From NCBI GenBank assembly GCA_020072765.1, contig JAIQGD010000007.1, positions 1 to 64,000 on the forward strand: 64,000 nucleotides of DNA, given 5' to 3'. Shown here in pieces: positions 17,115-26,511 of this stretch (positions within the stretch are counted from its first letter, which is position 1; the number at the start of each line of letters is the position of its first letter). The notes under the pieces were generated by a model. It was not told the origin of the DNA. It worked only from the letters and a program-made list of their open reading frames with translations, and did not search any database. Source of the stretch: Terriglobia bacterium. Lineage in GTDB: Bacteria; Acidobacteriota; Terriglobia; Acidiferrales; UBA7541. Both the position numbers and the translations under genes were made by a program.

Positions 17115-20100
17115 ATGACCGAACACGCGCACAAAACGGAGGCGGGCGAACGCGGCTGGCGCCGCGGCTTCTGGAGCCTCATCGTCACCCAGTTTCAGGC
17201 CGCCTTCAACGACAACGCCCTGAAGTTCCTCGTCATTTACATCGTGGTGGGCATGAATTTCCCGCAGCGTCAGCGGGATCTGCTTGTCCTGATCGTTGGC
17301 GCCCTGTTTGCCCTTCCGTTCATTTTCTTTTCCATGGCGGGCGGCTATTTCGCGGACCGCTACAGCAAGCGCAGCGTCACCATCGGCACCCGATTCCTCG
17401 AAGTCGGCGTGATGCTCTTCTTCATCGCCGGCCTCCTGCTGCGTAGCTTGCCCATGGAATGCGCGGGCGTCTTCCTGATCAGCGCGGAGGCCGCTCTGTT
17501 CGGCCCCTCGAAATATGGCCTGCTCCCGGAGTTGCTGCCGGAGAGCCGCCTCTCCTGGGGCAACGGCATCATCGAACTCGGGACGTTTGTGGCCAGCGTC
17601 GGCGCGATGATGGCCGCCGGCTATCTGGCCCAGCGGTTTCACGGCCGCGAGGTCGTCGCCGGTTTTCTGCTGCTGGCGTTCACCAGCTTCGGGCTGGCCG
17701 CGAGCTGGGGCATCTCGCGGGTCCCGCCGGCGGACCCTAGGAAAATATTTCGCGGCAATCCCCTCGGCGATCTGGGTGTGCAGCTCAAAACCATCCGCGC
17801 GGACCGCGTCCTCGGCTGGGCCGTTCTCGGCAATACCTATCTCTTTTTTCTGGCCGCGCTGTTGCAGCTCACCATCGTGATCTACGGCCACGACGAGTTG
17901 CGCATCGACGAAACGCACACCAGCTACTTGCAGGCCGCCGTCGGCATCGGCATCGGGCTGGGCAGCGCCGCCGCCGGATATCTCTCCGGTGGAAAAATCG
18001 AATACGGACTGATTCCGCTCGGCGCGCTGGGCATGACTGTCTTCGGCGCGCTGCTCTACGGTCCCCGCCCCACGCTCGCGACCGCCGGCACGCACCTCGC
18101 CCTGCTCGGTTTCTTCGGCGGATTGTTCGCCGTGCCGCTCGGTGCCCTGATCCAGCACCGCCCCCGGCCGGAGCAGAAGGGCGGCGTGATCGCGGCCGCC
18201 AATCTCTTGTCCTTCATCGGCATCTTCATTGCCGCCGGTGCCTATTATTTCTCGGCAAGTGTCCTGCATCAGACGCCGCGCGGCATCTTTCTCGACGGCG
18301 CACTACTCACGCTGGTCACCACGGCCTACGCCATTTACCTCCTGCCCGATTCGCTCGTGCGCCTGCTGCTGTGGATCGCCACGCACACCGTCTATCGCAT
18401 CCGCGTCGAGGGCCGCGAAAACATCCCCGAGACCGGCGGCGCCCTGTTTGTCGCCAACCACATGTCGTTCATCGACGCCCTGCTCCTGATCGCCTCCACC
18501 GACCGCTCCATCCGCTTCCTGATGTACACGGGCATCTACGACCTTCCCTTCGTCAAGCCCTTCGCCAAAATGATTCGCGCGATTCCCATCTCCTCCGAAA
18601 GCCGCCCGCGCGAAATGCTCCGCTCCTTGCGCGAGGCCACCGACGCCATCCGCTCCGGCGAAGTGGTCTGCATCTTCGCCGAGGGCCAGATCACGCGCAT
18701 CGGCCAGTTGCTTCCGTTCCGGCGCGGCATGGAGCGCATCATGAAGGGCGTGGACGCCCCCATCATTCCCGTCAACCTGGACGGCGTGTGGGGCAGTATC
18801 TTCAGCTTCGAGCGCGGGCGCTTCCTGTGGAAGATGCCGCGGCTGGTTCCGTATCCGGTCACGGTGAGCTTCGGCGCGCCCATGCCGCCGGAGACCCCGC
18901 CTTATGAAGTGCGCCGGGCCGTGCAGCAGTTGCAGACCGAGGCCTACGGCCATCACAAGGCCCGCCTGCACACCCTCCACCGCTCGCTCATCCGCACCGC
19001 GCACCGCAACCCGTTCCGCTTTGCCATGGCCGATAAGCGCCGCCCGCGCATGAAGTGGGGCAGCGTCCTGCTGGCTTCCATTCTTCTGGCGCGCCGGCTG
19101 CGCCGCACCTGGGAGGGACAGGAAATGGTCGGCATCCTGCTGCCGCCTTCCGTGCCGGGCGCGCTGGTGAATTACGCCGCGATGCTGGCCGGAAAAATCC
19201 CCGTGAATTTGAACTACACCTCTTCCGACGAAGCCCTGGCTTCCTGCGCGGCGCAGTGCGGCCTCCAGACGGTTATTACCACGCAGCCGCTGCTCGATCG
19301 CATTGCGCTGCGCGTCCCGGGGAAAACGATTTTGCTCGAAGAGGCCGCCGCCGCGCCCAGCCTCGGCGAACGCCTGCTGGCGCTTCTCTTGTGGTTTGTC
19401 CCCAGCGCGCGGCTCGAACGCATCCTGAGCGGCGCGAACAACAAGGCCCTCGACGATCTCGCCACCGTCATCTTTTCCAGCGGCAGCACCGGCGAGCCCA
19501 AGGGCGTCATGCTGACGCACTACAACATCGCCTCCAACATCGAGCAGGCCGGCCAGGCCTTCATGCTCGATCGCCGGGACTGCCTGCTCGGCGTCCTCCC
19601 GTTTTTCCATTCCTTTGGCTTCACCGTCACGCTCTGGATGCCCGCCGTGCTGGGCGTCAGCGCCGTCTATCATCCCAGCCCGCTCGATCTGGCCGCCGTC
19701 GGCGAACTCGTGCGCGACTACCGCGTCACCTTTCTGCTCGCCACGCCAACCTTTCTGCAAGCCTACACGCGGCGCTGCGCCCCCGAGGATTTCGGCAGCC
19801 TCGAGTTCGTCGTCGTGGGCGCCGAAAAATTGCCCGAGCGTCTCGCCCTGGCGTTCGAGGACCGCTTCGGCATCCGCCCGCTCGAGGGCTATGGCGCCAC
19901 CGAATGTTCCCCGGTCGTCGCCGTCAACACGCGCGATTTTCGCGGCCCGGGTTTCCGCCAGGTTGGAGCCAAGCGCGGCCGCATCGGACATCCCCTTCCG
20001 GGCATCAGCGTGCGCATCGTGGATCCCGAAACGCGTCAACCGCTTCCGCTTGGCACGCCGGGGTTGCTTCTGGTGCGCGGGCCCAACGTGATGCAGGGCT

Positions 20101-20546
20101 ATCTCGGCAAGCCGGAAAAAACGGCGGAGGTCCTCGACAACGGCTGGTACGTCACCGGCGACATCGCCGCGGAAGACGAAGACGGTTTCCTCACCATCAC
20201 CGACCGCCTGAACCGCTTCAGTAAGATCGGCGGCGAAATGGTTCCGCACATCAAGATCGAAGAGACCCTGCACGAACTCGCCGGGACGTCCGAACGGAAA
20301 TTCGCCGTTGCCGCCGTGCCGGATGGAAAAAAGGGTGAGCGGCTCGTCGTCCTGCATACGCTGCCGCCCGAGAAATTGGCCGCCGTGCTCGAAAGCTTGC
20401 CGCAGGCGGGCCTGCCGAATCTATGGACGCCCCGCCCCAGCCAGTTCTTCTTTGTCGAGGAGTTGCCCCACCTCGGCACCGGCAAGCTCGATCTGCGCCG
20501 AATCCGCGAACTGGCCCTGGAATTCTCTCCCGCCGAAGACCATTAG
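17115..20546 (+). CDS. aas: LplT-Aas fusion: MFS transporter / PlsC acyltransferase / acyl-ACP synthetase
   Basis: 1143 residues, three domains. Residues about 15-425 are a 12-helix MFS carrier (TQFQAAFNDNALKFLVIYIV near the start) like LplT, which flips lysophospholipids inward. Residues about 430-630 are a PlsC acyltransferase with the HX4D motif NHMSFIDALLL (His449, Asp454) and FAEGQITRIGQ. Residues about 640-1140 are an AMP-dependent acyl-ligase with SSGSTGEPKGVMLTH (from 788), GYGATECSPV and WYVTGDIA. In E. coli LplT and Aas are separate proteins that re-acylate lyso-PE from lipoprotein maturation; here transport and repair are on one chain. It converges on the mla genes, also lipid-related. 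Confidence 0.9.
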   Translation: MTEHAHKTEAGERGWRRGFWSLIVTQFQAAFNDNALKFLVIYIVVGMNFPQRQRDLLVLIVGALFALPFIFFSMAGGYFADRYSKRSVTIGTRFLEVGVMLFFIAGLLLRSLPMECAGVFLISAEAALFGPSKYGLLPELLPESRLSWGNGIIELGTFVASVGAMMAAGYLAQRFHGREVVAGFLLLAFTSFGLAASWGISRVPPADPRKIFRGNPLGDLGVQLKTIRADRVLGWAVLGNTYLFFLAALLQLTIVIYGHDELRIDETHTSYLQAAVGIGIGLGSAAAGYLSGGKIEYGLIPLGALGMTVFGALLYGPRPTLATAGTHLALLGFFGGLFAVPLGALIQHRPRPEQKGGVIAAANLLSFIGIFIAAGAYYFSASVLHQTPRGIFLDGALLTLVTTAYAIYLLPDSLVRLLLWIATHTVYRIRVEGRENIPETGGALFVANHMSFIDALLLIASTDRSIRFLMYTGIYDLPFVKPFAKMIRAIPISSESRPREMLRSLREATDAIRSGEVVCIFAEGQITRIGQLLPFRRGMERIMKGVDAPIIPVNLDGVWGSIFSFERGRFLWKMPRLVPYPVTVSFGAPMPPETPPYEVRRAVQQLQTEAYGHHKARLHTLHRSLIRTAHRNPFRFAMADKRRPRMKWGSVLLASILLARRLRRTWEGQEMVGILLPPSVPGALVNYAAMLAGKIPVNLNYTSSDEALASCAAQCGLQTVITTQPLLDRIALRVPGKTILLEEAAAAPSLGERLLALLLWFVPSARLERILSGANNKALDDLATVIFSSGSTGEPKGVMLTHYNIASNIEQAGQAFMLDRRDCLLGVLPFFHSFGFTVTLWMPAVLGVSAVYHPSPLDLAAVGELVRDYRVTFLLATPTFLQAYTRRCAPEDFGSLEFVVVGAEKLPERLALAFEDRFGIRPLEGYGATECSPVVAVNTRDFRGPGFRQVGAKRGRIGHPLPGISVRIVDPETRQPLPLGTPGLLLVRGPNVMQGYLGKPEKTAEVLDNGWYVTGDIAAEDEDGFLTITDRLNRFSKIGGEMVPHIKIEETLHELAGTSERKFAVAAVPDGKKGERLVVLHTLPPEKLAAVLESLPQAGLPNLWTPRPSQFFFVEELPHLGTGKLDLRRIRELALEFSPAEDH

Positions 20547-20571
20547 CCACAGAGTCACGAATGACGCTGTT

Positions 20572-20600
20572 CTCCGTGCGTCTGTATCTCCGTGGCGAAT
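20572..20600. repeat. CTCCGTG/CTCTGTGG-type element, copy 2
   Basis: CTCCGTGCG-TCTGTAT-CTCCGTGG-CGAA lies in the 55-base gap between the convergent aas and mlaD genes. CCACAGAG at 20547-20554 pairs imperfectly (7 of 8) with CTCCGTGG at 20588-20595. Confidence 0.6.
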
Positions 20601-20601
20601 C

Positions 20602-21675
20602 CTAAAACAGCCCGAACTTGATGTGCAGGAACTTCTTCGGATTTTGCCGGAAGTCGCCGATCAGCAGCCGCAGGTCGCCCGAGAGTCCGGTCATGTTGTC
20701 GTACAGCGCCGGGTCCGTGAAGAATTTTCCCATCGAGCCCTGATTGGAATTCATCTTCGCGGTCGCGTCGCGGACGTTCCCGGTCGCGTCACGCAGGTTT
20801 CCATAGAGGGCGTCATCGGTGGCCAGTTTTCCGAGCGTTCCTTTGCCTTGCCGCACGTCGCCGAGCAGGGCATTGCCTTTCTCGGCGACTCCCTTGACGT
20901 TGTCATACAGGCTCGGATCGTAGATCAATTTCCCCATCGTGCCCTTCTGCTCGTGTACGGCGGCCAGGGCGTTCTCCATGTGCCCCAGGGTCGCGTCCGC
21001 CCTCTTGTACAGATCGTCGGAAGTGACCAGCTTTCCGACCGTGCCGTGCCCCTCCTCGATGGACGTCACCATCGCATCCAGATGGTCCGCCGTGTTGTTC
21101 AGGCGGTTATAAAGCGACGGGTCGGTCATCAGCTTGCCGATCGTCCCTTTGCCCTTCTGCACTTGCTGGACGACGTCGCGGATATCCTCGGTCAGCGTGC
21201 CAAGATTCTCCATCAGGTCGGCGCCGCGTTCCACCACCTGTTTCATCGCCGCCTCCTCCGTCCCGGGAATCACACCGTTCGGAGGAACCGGCGTGCCCGT
21301 AAAGCCTCGCTCGATCGTCACATAGCGGTCACCCAGCAAGCCCTCCGTTTCGAGCTTCGCCTTCGAGTCGGTCCGGATCTGGTCCTGGTAGCGCGAGTCG
21401 ATCCGCAGCACCAGCGTGATGTTGTGCATGCGGTCCGCCGCATGCGGCGTCAGAGTAATCGCCTGAACGTTGCCGATCTCCACGCCATCCAGTCGCACGG
21501 GCGCTCCCGTCTTCAGCAATTCCACTTCGGGGAGGTATGTAACCAGCCGGTATTTCGGTCCCAAAAAGCGGCCGCCCGTGACGTAGAAAATCGCCACGGC
21601 CGCGATGAACAATCCCACCAGCACGAACAATCCCACCCGAAGCTCGGTCCACGTCAGTTGCTTGCGTTGCGCCAT
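20602..21675 (-). CDS. mlaD: MlaD-type MCE protein with five C-terminal repeats
   Basis: 357 residues. One N-terminal membrane helix (LRVGLFVLVGLFIAAVAIFY, about 12-31) is followed by an MCE domain (YRLVTYLPEVELLKTGAPVRL, DGVEIGNV, about 42-130), which forms hexameric rings for lipid passage in the periplasm. After it come five repeats of about 37 residues, each with a G(T/S)xGKL-xxD-xLY core: GTIGKLMTDPSLY, GTVGKLVTSDDLY, GTMGKLIYDPSLY, GTLGKLATDDALY, GSMGKFFTDPALY. E. coli MlaD (183 residues) lacks this tail. It is the last gene of an mlaEFD unit that should move phospholipids between the membranes. Confidence 0.88.
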   Translation of the reverse strand: MAQRKQLTWTELRVGLFVLVGLFIAAVAIFYVTGGRFLGPKYRLVTYLPEVELLKTGAPVRLDGVEIGNVQAITLTPHAADRMHNITLVLRIDSRYQDQIRTDSKAKLETEGLLGDRYVTIERGFTGTPVPPNGVIPGTEEAAMKQVVERGADLMENLGTLTEDIRDVVQQVQKGKGTIGKLMTDPSLYNRLNNTADHLDAMVTSIEEGHGTVGKLVTSDDLYKRADATLGHMENALAAVHEQKGTMGKLIYDPSLYDNVKGVAEKGNALLGDVRQGKGTLGKLATDDALYGNLRDATGNVRDATAKMNSNQGSMGKFFTDPALYDNMTGLSGDLRLLIGDFRQNPKKFLHIKFGLF

Positions 21676-21708
21676 TGCTCTTCCTCCTCGGGAGTGCCCC
21701 TCAGAACC

Positions 21709-22569
21709 CTATTCCGCGGAAAGCAGAAAATTCTTCAAGTAATCGTCGGACGAGCGCAGCAGTTCATCAGCCGCGCCTTCAAAATAGACGTGCCCGTCGC
21801 GCAGGACCAGGATGTTGGTGGGCGGCGCTTCTCCGCGCTCACCATTGCCGCCGAGAGCAACCACGCGGCCGCTGGCCTCGTCGAACCGGTAATGGGCCAG
21901 ACCAAAGGCATCCTGCACGCGATGCGTGGCCAGAAGCGCGGTCACGCCCTGCAGGTCCCGCCCGCGCAGGATCAACGTGATGATCGTCTGCGAGGTGACC
22001 GGATCGAGCCCTGCGGTCGGCGAGTCGTAGAAGACAATGGGCGGGCGGCTCGCCAGCGCCCGGGCGATGGCCACGCGCCTGCGCATGCCGCCGGAAAGCT
22101 CGGCCGGATATTTTTCCAGCGCGGATTCCAATTCCACGAAGCGCAGAACTTCGCGCACGCGCTCCCCGATCTCCGCTTCGTCCAGGTCTTCTTCGCGCAC
22201 CCGGAAGGACACATTCTCCTCCACGGTCAGCGAATCGAAGAGCGCTCCTTCCTGAAACACGAACCCGATGTCCCGCCGAAACTCCAGCAGGTCCCTCTCC
22301 GGCATTTCGCCGATCTCCTGGCCCATCACCCAAATCCGCCCCGCGTCGGGACGCAGCAGACCCGCGGCCAATTTCATGAGTAGCGTTTTTCCCGAGCCGC
22401 TCTCTCCGAGAAGCACTTTGGTTTCGCCCGGCCAAACCTCGAAGGAAATCCCCTTCAGAACATCGCCCTTGTCGAAGCCGAGATGCACGTCCTGGAACAC
22501 GATGAGAGGTTCGCCGGGTACGCTGGCGTTGATGTCGCGCATGGGCACCGGGCGGGACAGGGACATCAT
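21709..22569 (-). CDS. mlaF: Mla-type ABC transporter ATPase
   Basis: About 286 residues. Cytoplasmic ATPase of the Mla lipid transporter: Walker A GESGSGKTLLMKL, Q-loop in FVFQEGALFDSLTV, signature ELSGGMRRRVAIARAL, Walker B IVFYDSPTAGLDP, and H-loop LLATHRVQDAF. The start is uncertain: ATG ATG at 22569-22564 or ATG at 22542 (MRDINA), none with a clear ribosome site. Downstream it is 33 bases from mlaD; upstream, 222 bases including an inverted-repeat element separate it from mlaE, so the three genes may not be on one uniform transcript. Confidence 0.87.
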   Translation of the reverse strand: MMSLSRPVPMRDINASVPGEPLIVFQDVHLGFDKGDVLKGISFEVWPGETKVLLGESGSGKTLLMKLAAGLLRPDAGRIWVMGQEIGEMPERDLLEFRRDIGFVFQEGALFDSLTVEENVSFRVREEDLDEAEIGERVREVLRFVELESALEKYPAELSGGMRRRVAIARALASRPPIVFYDSPTAGLDPVTSQTIITLILRGRDLQGVTALLATHRVQDAFGLAHYRFDEASGRVVALGGNGERGEAPPTNILVLRDGHVYFEGAADELLRSSDDYLKNFLLSAE

Positions 22570-22672
22570 GACGGGATTATAAAGGCAAACCTGCATTTCG
22601 CAGCCACGGCTTCACAGCTTGTGGGAAAAAGGGGCGAATTCTAGGAGATGGTCGAAAAACCTCGCGAGCTTG

Positions 22673-22755
22673 TCATTCCGAGGAGCGGACCGACGAGGAA
22701 TCCCTCTTCTTCCTGGCCTTTGGTGAAGAGAGATTCCTGGCTTCGCTCGGAATGA
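22673..22755. repeat. TCATTCCGAG inverted-repeat element within the mla region
   Basis: TCATTCCGAG (22673-22682) and CTCGGAATGA (22746-22755) are perfect 10-base inverted repeats about 63 bases apart. The right part, GAGAGATTC...CTTCGCTCGGAATGAC, matches about 1099-1163. It lies between mlaE and mlaF. Confidence 0.8.
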
Positions 22756-22791
22756 CGGCGGAGGGAAGTGGCCGCGCCCTACTTTTGGAAC

Positions 22792-23601
22792 CTATTTCTG
22801 GAAGATGTACAGCAGCAGCTTGGCGAGGAACAGGTCGCTCACCAGCACCATCACGGAAGAAATCACCACTGCCGAGGTTGTCGCGCGCCCCACTCCCTGT
22901 GTTCCGCCCCGGACGCGCAGCCCCTGAAAACACCCCACCGTTGCGACGATGAACGCAAAAACCAGCGGCTTCACCATCCCCTGGACGAGGTCGCCGAACT
23001 CCAGCGCTTTGACCGCACGCGTCCAAAACTGCACCGCGCCCAGCCGCAGCGTGAAGTGCGCCACCACGAACCCGCCCACCAGCCCGACGAAATCCGCCAC
23101 CGCCACCAGCAGCGGCAATACCAGGATCGTCGCCACCACCCGCGGGGTCATCAGCTTCCGGATCGGATCGGTGCCCAGCGCGCGCATGGCGTCCACCTGC
23201 TCGGTCACCACCATCGACCCCAGCTCCGAGGCCATCCCCGAGGCGTTGCGCCCGGCCACCAGCAGCGCCGTGATCGTGGGCCCCAGTTCGCGGACCAGCG
23301 CGAGCGCCACGGCGTCTCCCGTCAAGGACGTCATGCCGAAGCGCTGGAATTGCGAGGCGGTGTTCAGCACCAGCACCGCGCCGATCGAAAGTGACGCCGC
23401 CACAATGATCGGCAGGGATCCCACGCCGATCAAATCCATCTGCTCCAGCGTGTCGCCCCAGTACTGCGGTGGCGTGACCACGTTCGCCAGCGACCGCAGC
23501 GACAGCAACGAATATTCCTGGACCGCCAGGACCATCCGCTTCAGCACTTCGCCGGCCACGACCGCCAGGGATTGGGTTTCGTTGTTTTCGGGCATCGCCA
23601 C
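22792..23601 (-). CDS. mlaE: Mla-type ABC transporter permease
   Basis: 269 residues, a MlaE/YrbE permease with about five or six hydrophobic helices. Family signatures are VRELGPTITALLVAGRNASG (about 104-123), ASELGSMVVTEQVDAMRALG and DPIRKLMTPRVVA, then two long C-terminal helices (PLVFAFIVATVGCFQGLRV and SAVVISSVMVLVSDLFLAKL). It is the first gene of the mlaEFD set and forms the inner-membrane channel through which MlaD hands over phospholipid. The start follows a stretch without an obvious strong ribosome site. Confidence 0.9.
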   Translation of the reverse strand: MAMPENNETQSLAVVAGEVLKRMVLAVQEYSLLSLRSLANVVTPPQYWGDTLEQMDLIGVGSLPIIVAASLSIGAVLVLNTASQFQRFGMTSLTGDAVALALVRELGPTITALLVAGRNASGMASELGSMVVTEQVDAMRALGTDPIRKLMTPRVVATILVLPLLVAVADFVGLVGGFVVAHFTLRLGAVQFWTRAVKALEFGDLVQGMVKPLVFAFIVATVGCFQGLRVRGGTQGVGRATTSAVVISSVMVLVSDLFLAKLLLYIFQK

Positions 23602-23809
23602 ACGCGACGGCTGTCACGTCCCAGCCGAGTCCCCGAAAGCCTAACGTCCGCTGTCCACCCCGTCAAGCGATCATCCTTCGTGCCGGTGCGGAAGGGCGGT
23701 ATTCGAACCCCGCAAGCCCCGCCTTGCTTCTTTCCCCAGCGCGCTTTACGTGCGAGGATGCCTCCGGTAGAATTCTTGCTTCGTTCCTGGATAGGACACG
23801 CCACCGAAC

Positions 23810-24982
23810 ATGCTGCGATTTGTCACTGCCGGAGAGTCTCACGGCCAGGCGCTGGTCGCCTGGATTTCAGGCCTGCCCGCCGGCCTGCCCGTGGATCTCG
23901 GATTCATCGGACACGATCTGCACCGCCGCCAGCTCGGACACGGCCGCGGCGGCCGCCAGCGCATTGAAAAAGACCAGGCCGACATCCTCGCCGGAGTGCG
24001 CCACGGCCAGACCATCGGCGCGCCGATCGCCCTGCGCATCGAAAACCGTGACTGGAAGAATTGGGAGCAGGCCCTGCCGGTCGCGCTCGCCGAAGGCGCC
24101 GAAGACGCGCAGCGCCACCTAACCGCGCCCCGCCCCGGCCATGCCGATCTGCCCGGTGCGCAAAAATTCAATTTTCACGACGCCCGCTACATCCTCGAGC
24201 GCGCTTCGGCCCGCGAGACGGCCGCCCGCGTCGCGGCCGGAGCCTTCGCCAAGCTGCTCCTCGCCCAGTTCGGCGTCTCGGTCCTGAGCCACACCATCGC
24301 CGTCGGCCACGTGCGCCTGGAACGCGAAGCGGCCTGGGACGAAATCGTGGCCATCTGCGCCAATCTCGAATCGCCGCTGCGCTGCGTTGATTCCGCCACC
24401 GAAGCCAGAATGATCGCGGAAGTGGACCACGTCCTGCGCGCCGGCGATTCCGTGGGAGGCGTTTTTGAAGTTGTCGCGCGCGGCCTTCCCCCGGGCCTCG
24501 GCAGCCACGCCCAGTGGGATGAAAAACTCGACGCGCAGCTGGCTCGCGCCGTCATGTCCGTCCAGGCCGTGAAGGCCGTCGAACTCGGCGCGGGCGTCGC
24601 GGGCGCCGCCAGTTACGGCTCTGAGGTCCAGGACGAAATCCGCTACGATCCCGCGCGCCACCGCTTCGACCGCTCCTCCAATCGCGCGGGCGGCCTCGAG
24701 GGCGGCATCACCAACGGCCAGGACATTGTCGTGCGGGGATACTTGAAGCCCATTTCCACGCTGCGCCGCGCCCTCCTCACCGCCGACCTGAACACCAAGG
24801 AAGCGGTCAAGGCGGCCTACGAACGCTCCGATGTCTGCGTCGTGCCCGCCGGGGGCGTCGTCGGCGAGGCCATGGTAGCGCTCACCCTGGCCGGAGCCTT
24901 CCTCGAAAAATTCGGCGGCGATTCGCTCGAAGAGACGCGCCGCAATTTCGACGGCTACCAGCGCCAGTTGGACAAGTTTTAA
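23810..24982 (+). CDS. aroC: Chorismate synthase
   Basis: 390 residues, full length for the family. It catalyses the last shikimate step, EPSP to chorismate, with reduced FMN as cofactor. Signatures are MLRFVTAGESHGQALVAWIS at the start, LGHGRGGRQRIEKDQADI (about 44-61), ARETAARVAAGAFAKLLL, and the C-terminal RSSNRAGGLEGGITNGQDIV (about 285-304). It is followed by def (14-base gap) and fmt (7-base gap), so the three are probably co-transcribed, joining aromatic precursor synthesis with N-formylmethionine handling. Confidence 0.95.
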   Translation: MLRFVTAGESHGQALVAWISGLPAGLPVDLGFIGHDLHRRQLGHGRGGRQRIEKDQADILAGVRHGQTIGAPIALRIENRDWKNWEQALPVALAEGAEDAQRHLTAPRPGHADLPGAQKFNFHDARYILERASARETAARVAAGAFAKLLLAQFGVSVLSHTIAVGHVRLEREAAWDEIVAICANLESPLRCVDSATEARMIAEVDHVLRAGDSVGGVFEVVARGLPPGLGSHAQWDEKLDAQLARAVMSVQAVKAVELGAGVAGAASYGSEVQDEIRYDPARHRFDRSSNRAGGLEGGITNGQDIVVRGYLKPISTLRRALLTADLNTKEAVKAAYERSDVCVVPAGGVVGEAMVALTLAGAFLEKFGGDSLEETRRNFDGYQRQLDKF

Positions 24983-24996
24983 TAGGACGCGAATCG

Positions 24997-25506
24997 ATGA
25001 TCCATCCCATTGTCAAATACACCGACCCCGTGCTCGACACCCCGGCCAAGCCCGTCGAGCAATTCGACGAGGAATTGCAGAAGCTCGTCGCCGAAATGTT
25101 CGAATCGATGTACGCGGCGCAGGGCGTGGGACTCGCCGCGCCGCAGATCGGCATCAGCCGCCGCCTGGCCGTCATCGACGTCACCAACGGCAAGAACCCG
25201 GAAGCCAAAATCGTCTGCGCCAATCCCGAAATCATTCACATCGAGGGAGAGCAGCGCGAAGAGGAAGGCTGTCTTTCCCTGCCGGGCTTTCGCGGCCACG
25301 TCCTGCGGCCGCAGTACGTCACCATCCGCGCCCAGGACGCCTCAGGCAAGGAATTCGAGATGCGCGGCGAAGGCTTGCTCGCCCGCGCCTTCTGCCACGA
25401 GATCGACCACCTCAACGGCCTCCTCTTCATCAGCCATCTCGGCCTGCTCAAGCGCGACCTCATCAAGCGGAAGATCCGCAAACTGAAAAAAGCCGGCGAC
25501 TGGTAG
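24997..25506 (+). CDS. def: Peptide deformylase
   Basis: 169 residues. It removes the N-formyl group from nascent proteins. All three metalloprotease motifs are intact: GVGLAAPQIG (about 43-52), EEGCLSLPG (about 88-96, Cys metal ligand) and ARAFCHEIDHLNGLLF (about 128-143, HEXDH with two His ligands and catalytic Glu). The C-terminal tail is basic (LLKRDLIKRKIRKLKKAG) and may touch the ribosome. It sits between aroC and fmt; the def-fmt pairing is a very common bacterial arrangement because the two enzymes act at opposite ends of the formylation cycle. Confidence 0.96.
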   Translation: MIHPIVKYTDPVLDTPAKPVEQFDEELQKLVAEMFESMYAAQGVGLAAPQIGISRRLAVIDVTNGKNPEAKIVCANPEIIHIEGEQREEEGCLSLPGFRGHVLRPQYVTIRAQDASGKEFEMRGEGLLARAFCHEIDHLNGLLFISHLGLLKRDLIKRKIRKLKKAGDW

Positions 25507-25513
25507 GCGCGCC

Positions 25514-26488
25514 GTGCCGTTGCGTATCGTCTTCTGCGGCACGCCGGCGTTTGCCGTCCCTTCGCTGCGCCACCTGATCGCCCAGCCCGATATCCAGGTC
25601 GAAGGCGTCGTCACGCAGCCGGACCGCCCGCGCGGCCGAGGCCAGGTACTCGCGCACCCCGCCGTGAAAATCGCGGCGCTCGAAGCGGGCCTGGCGGTCT
25701 ACCAGCCGGAAAAAATTCGCGCCGAAGCGGCCTTCGATTATTTCCAGCGCGTGGCGCCCGACGCCGTGGTCATCATCGCCTACGGGCAAATCATTCCGCC
25801 GCCGCTGCTGGCCGTCCCGCGGCTGGGCTGGATCAATCTGCACGCCTCGCTCCTGCCGAAATATCGCGGCGCCGCGCCCATCAACTGGGCCATCGCCAAT
25901 GGCGATACGCGCACCGGCCTCACCACCATGCAGATCGACGCCGGCCTCGATACCGGGCCGGCTCTTCTGACCTTCGAGACTCCCATCGGCCCCGACGAAA
26001 CCGCGCCGGAGCTGGCCGCGCGCCTCGCCGATGCGGGCGCCCCGCTCGTCGTCGAAACCCTGCGCCAACTCCATCGCGGCAAAATCGTGCCCGCGCCCCA
26101 GGACAACGCGCAGGCCACGCACGCCCCGCCGCTCAAAAAAGAAGACGGCCGCATCGATTGGTCGCTCCCCGCGCCGCAAATCCACAACCGCATGCGCGGC
26201 TTCGCTCCCTGGCCCGGCGCCTTCACGTCTTTTCGTGGCAAGAGTTGCCACCTGTGGGGCCGGCCGGTTTCGCAGCCGGACATCGCCGCTCATTTCAAAG
26301 CCGCGCCCACCGGCGCGATCCCTTCGCCCGGCGCGATTCTCACCGCCGCCGGTGAACTCTGGGCCGCCTGCGGCCAATCCACCGCGCTCGCAATCGAATT
26401 CATCCAGCTCGAAGGCCGCAAGCAGATCACCGCCCGCGAGTTCGCCAACGGCGCCCGCCTCGCCCCCTCCGACCGCTTCGGCAGCTAG
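25514..26488 (+). CDS. fmt: Methionyl-tRNA formyltransferase
   Basis: 324 residues from a GTG at 25514; TTG at 25520 is an alternative. It formylates initiator Met-tRNA with 10-formyl-THF. Signatures are RIVFCGTPAFAVPSLRHL at the start, YGQIIPPPLLAVP, and INLHASLLPKYRGAAPINWA (about 112-131), which holds the catalytic Asn/His region and the SLLP motif, followed by GLTTMQIDAGLDTGPAL. The C-terminal oligonucleotide-binding-like domain starts around 205. It lies 7 bases after def. The end is followed by a repeat-filled gap. Confidence 0.95.
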   Translation: MPLRIVFCGTPAFAVPSLRHLIAQPDIQVEGVVTQPDRPRGRGQVLAHPAVKIAALEAGLAVYQPEKIRAEAAFDYFQRVAPDAVVIIAYGQIIPPPLLAVPRLGWINLHASLLPKYRGAAPINWAIANGDTRTGLTTMQIDAGLDTGPALLTFETPIGPDETAPELAARLADAGAPLVVETLRQLHRGKIVPAPQDNAQATHAPPLKKEDGRIDWSLPAPQIHNRMRGFAPWPGAFTSFRGKSCHLWGRPVSQPDIAAHFKAAPTGAIPSPGAILTAAGELWAACGQSTALAIEFIQLEGRKQITAREFANGARLAPSDRFGS

Positions 26489-26511
26489 CACCCGACTTTG
26501 GTTCCGATCCC

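Noticed and set aside
18303-20357. 684-codon antisense reading frame over aas
   Set aside because: Complement of conserved acyltransferase and acyl-ligase domains; composition of an artefact.
23685-23713. Sequence on the minus strand resembling a tRNA-Leu 3' end (T-arm GGGGTTCGAAT and CTTCCGCACC)
   Set aside because: No D-arm, anticodon arm or 5' acceptor half is present nearby and the T-stem does not pair well; at most a tRNA remnant.
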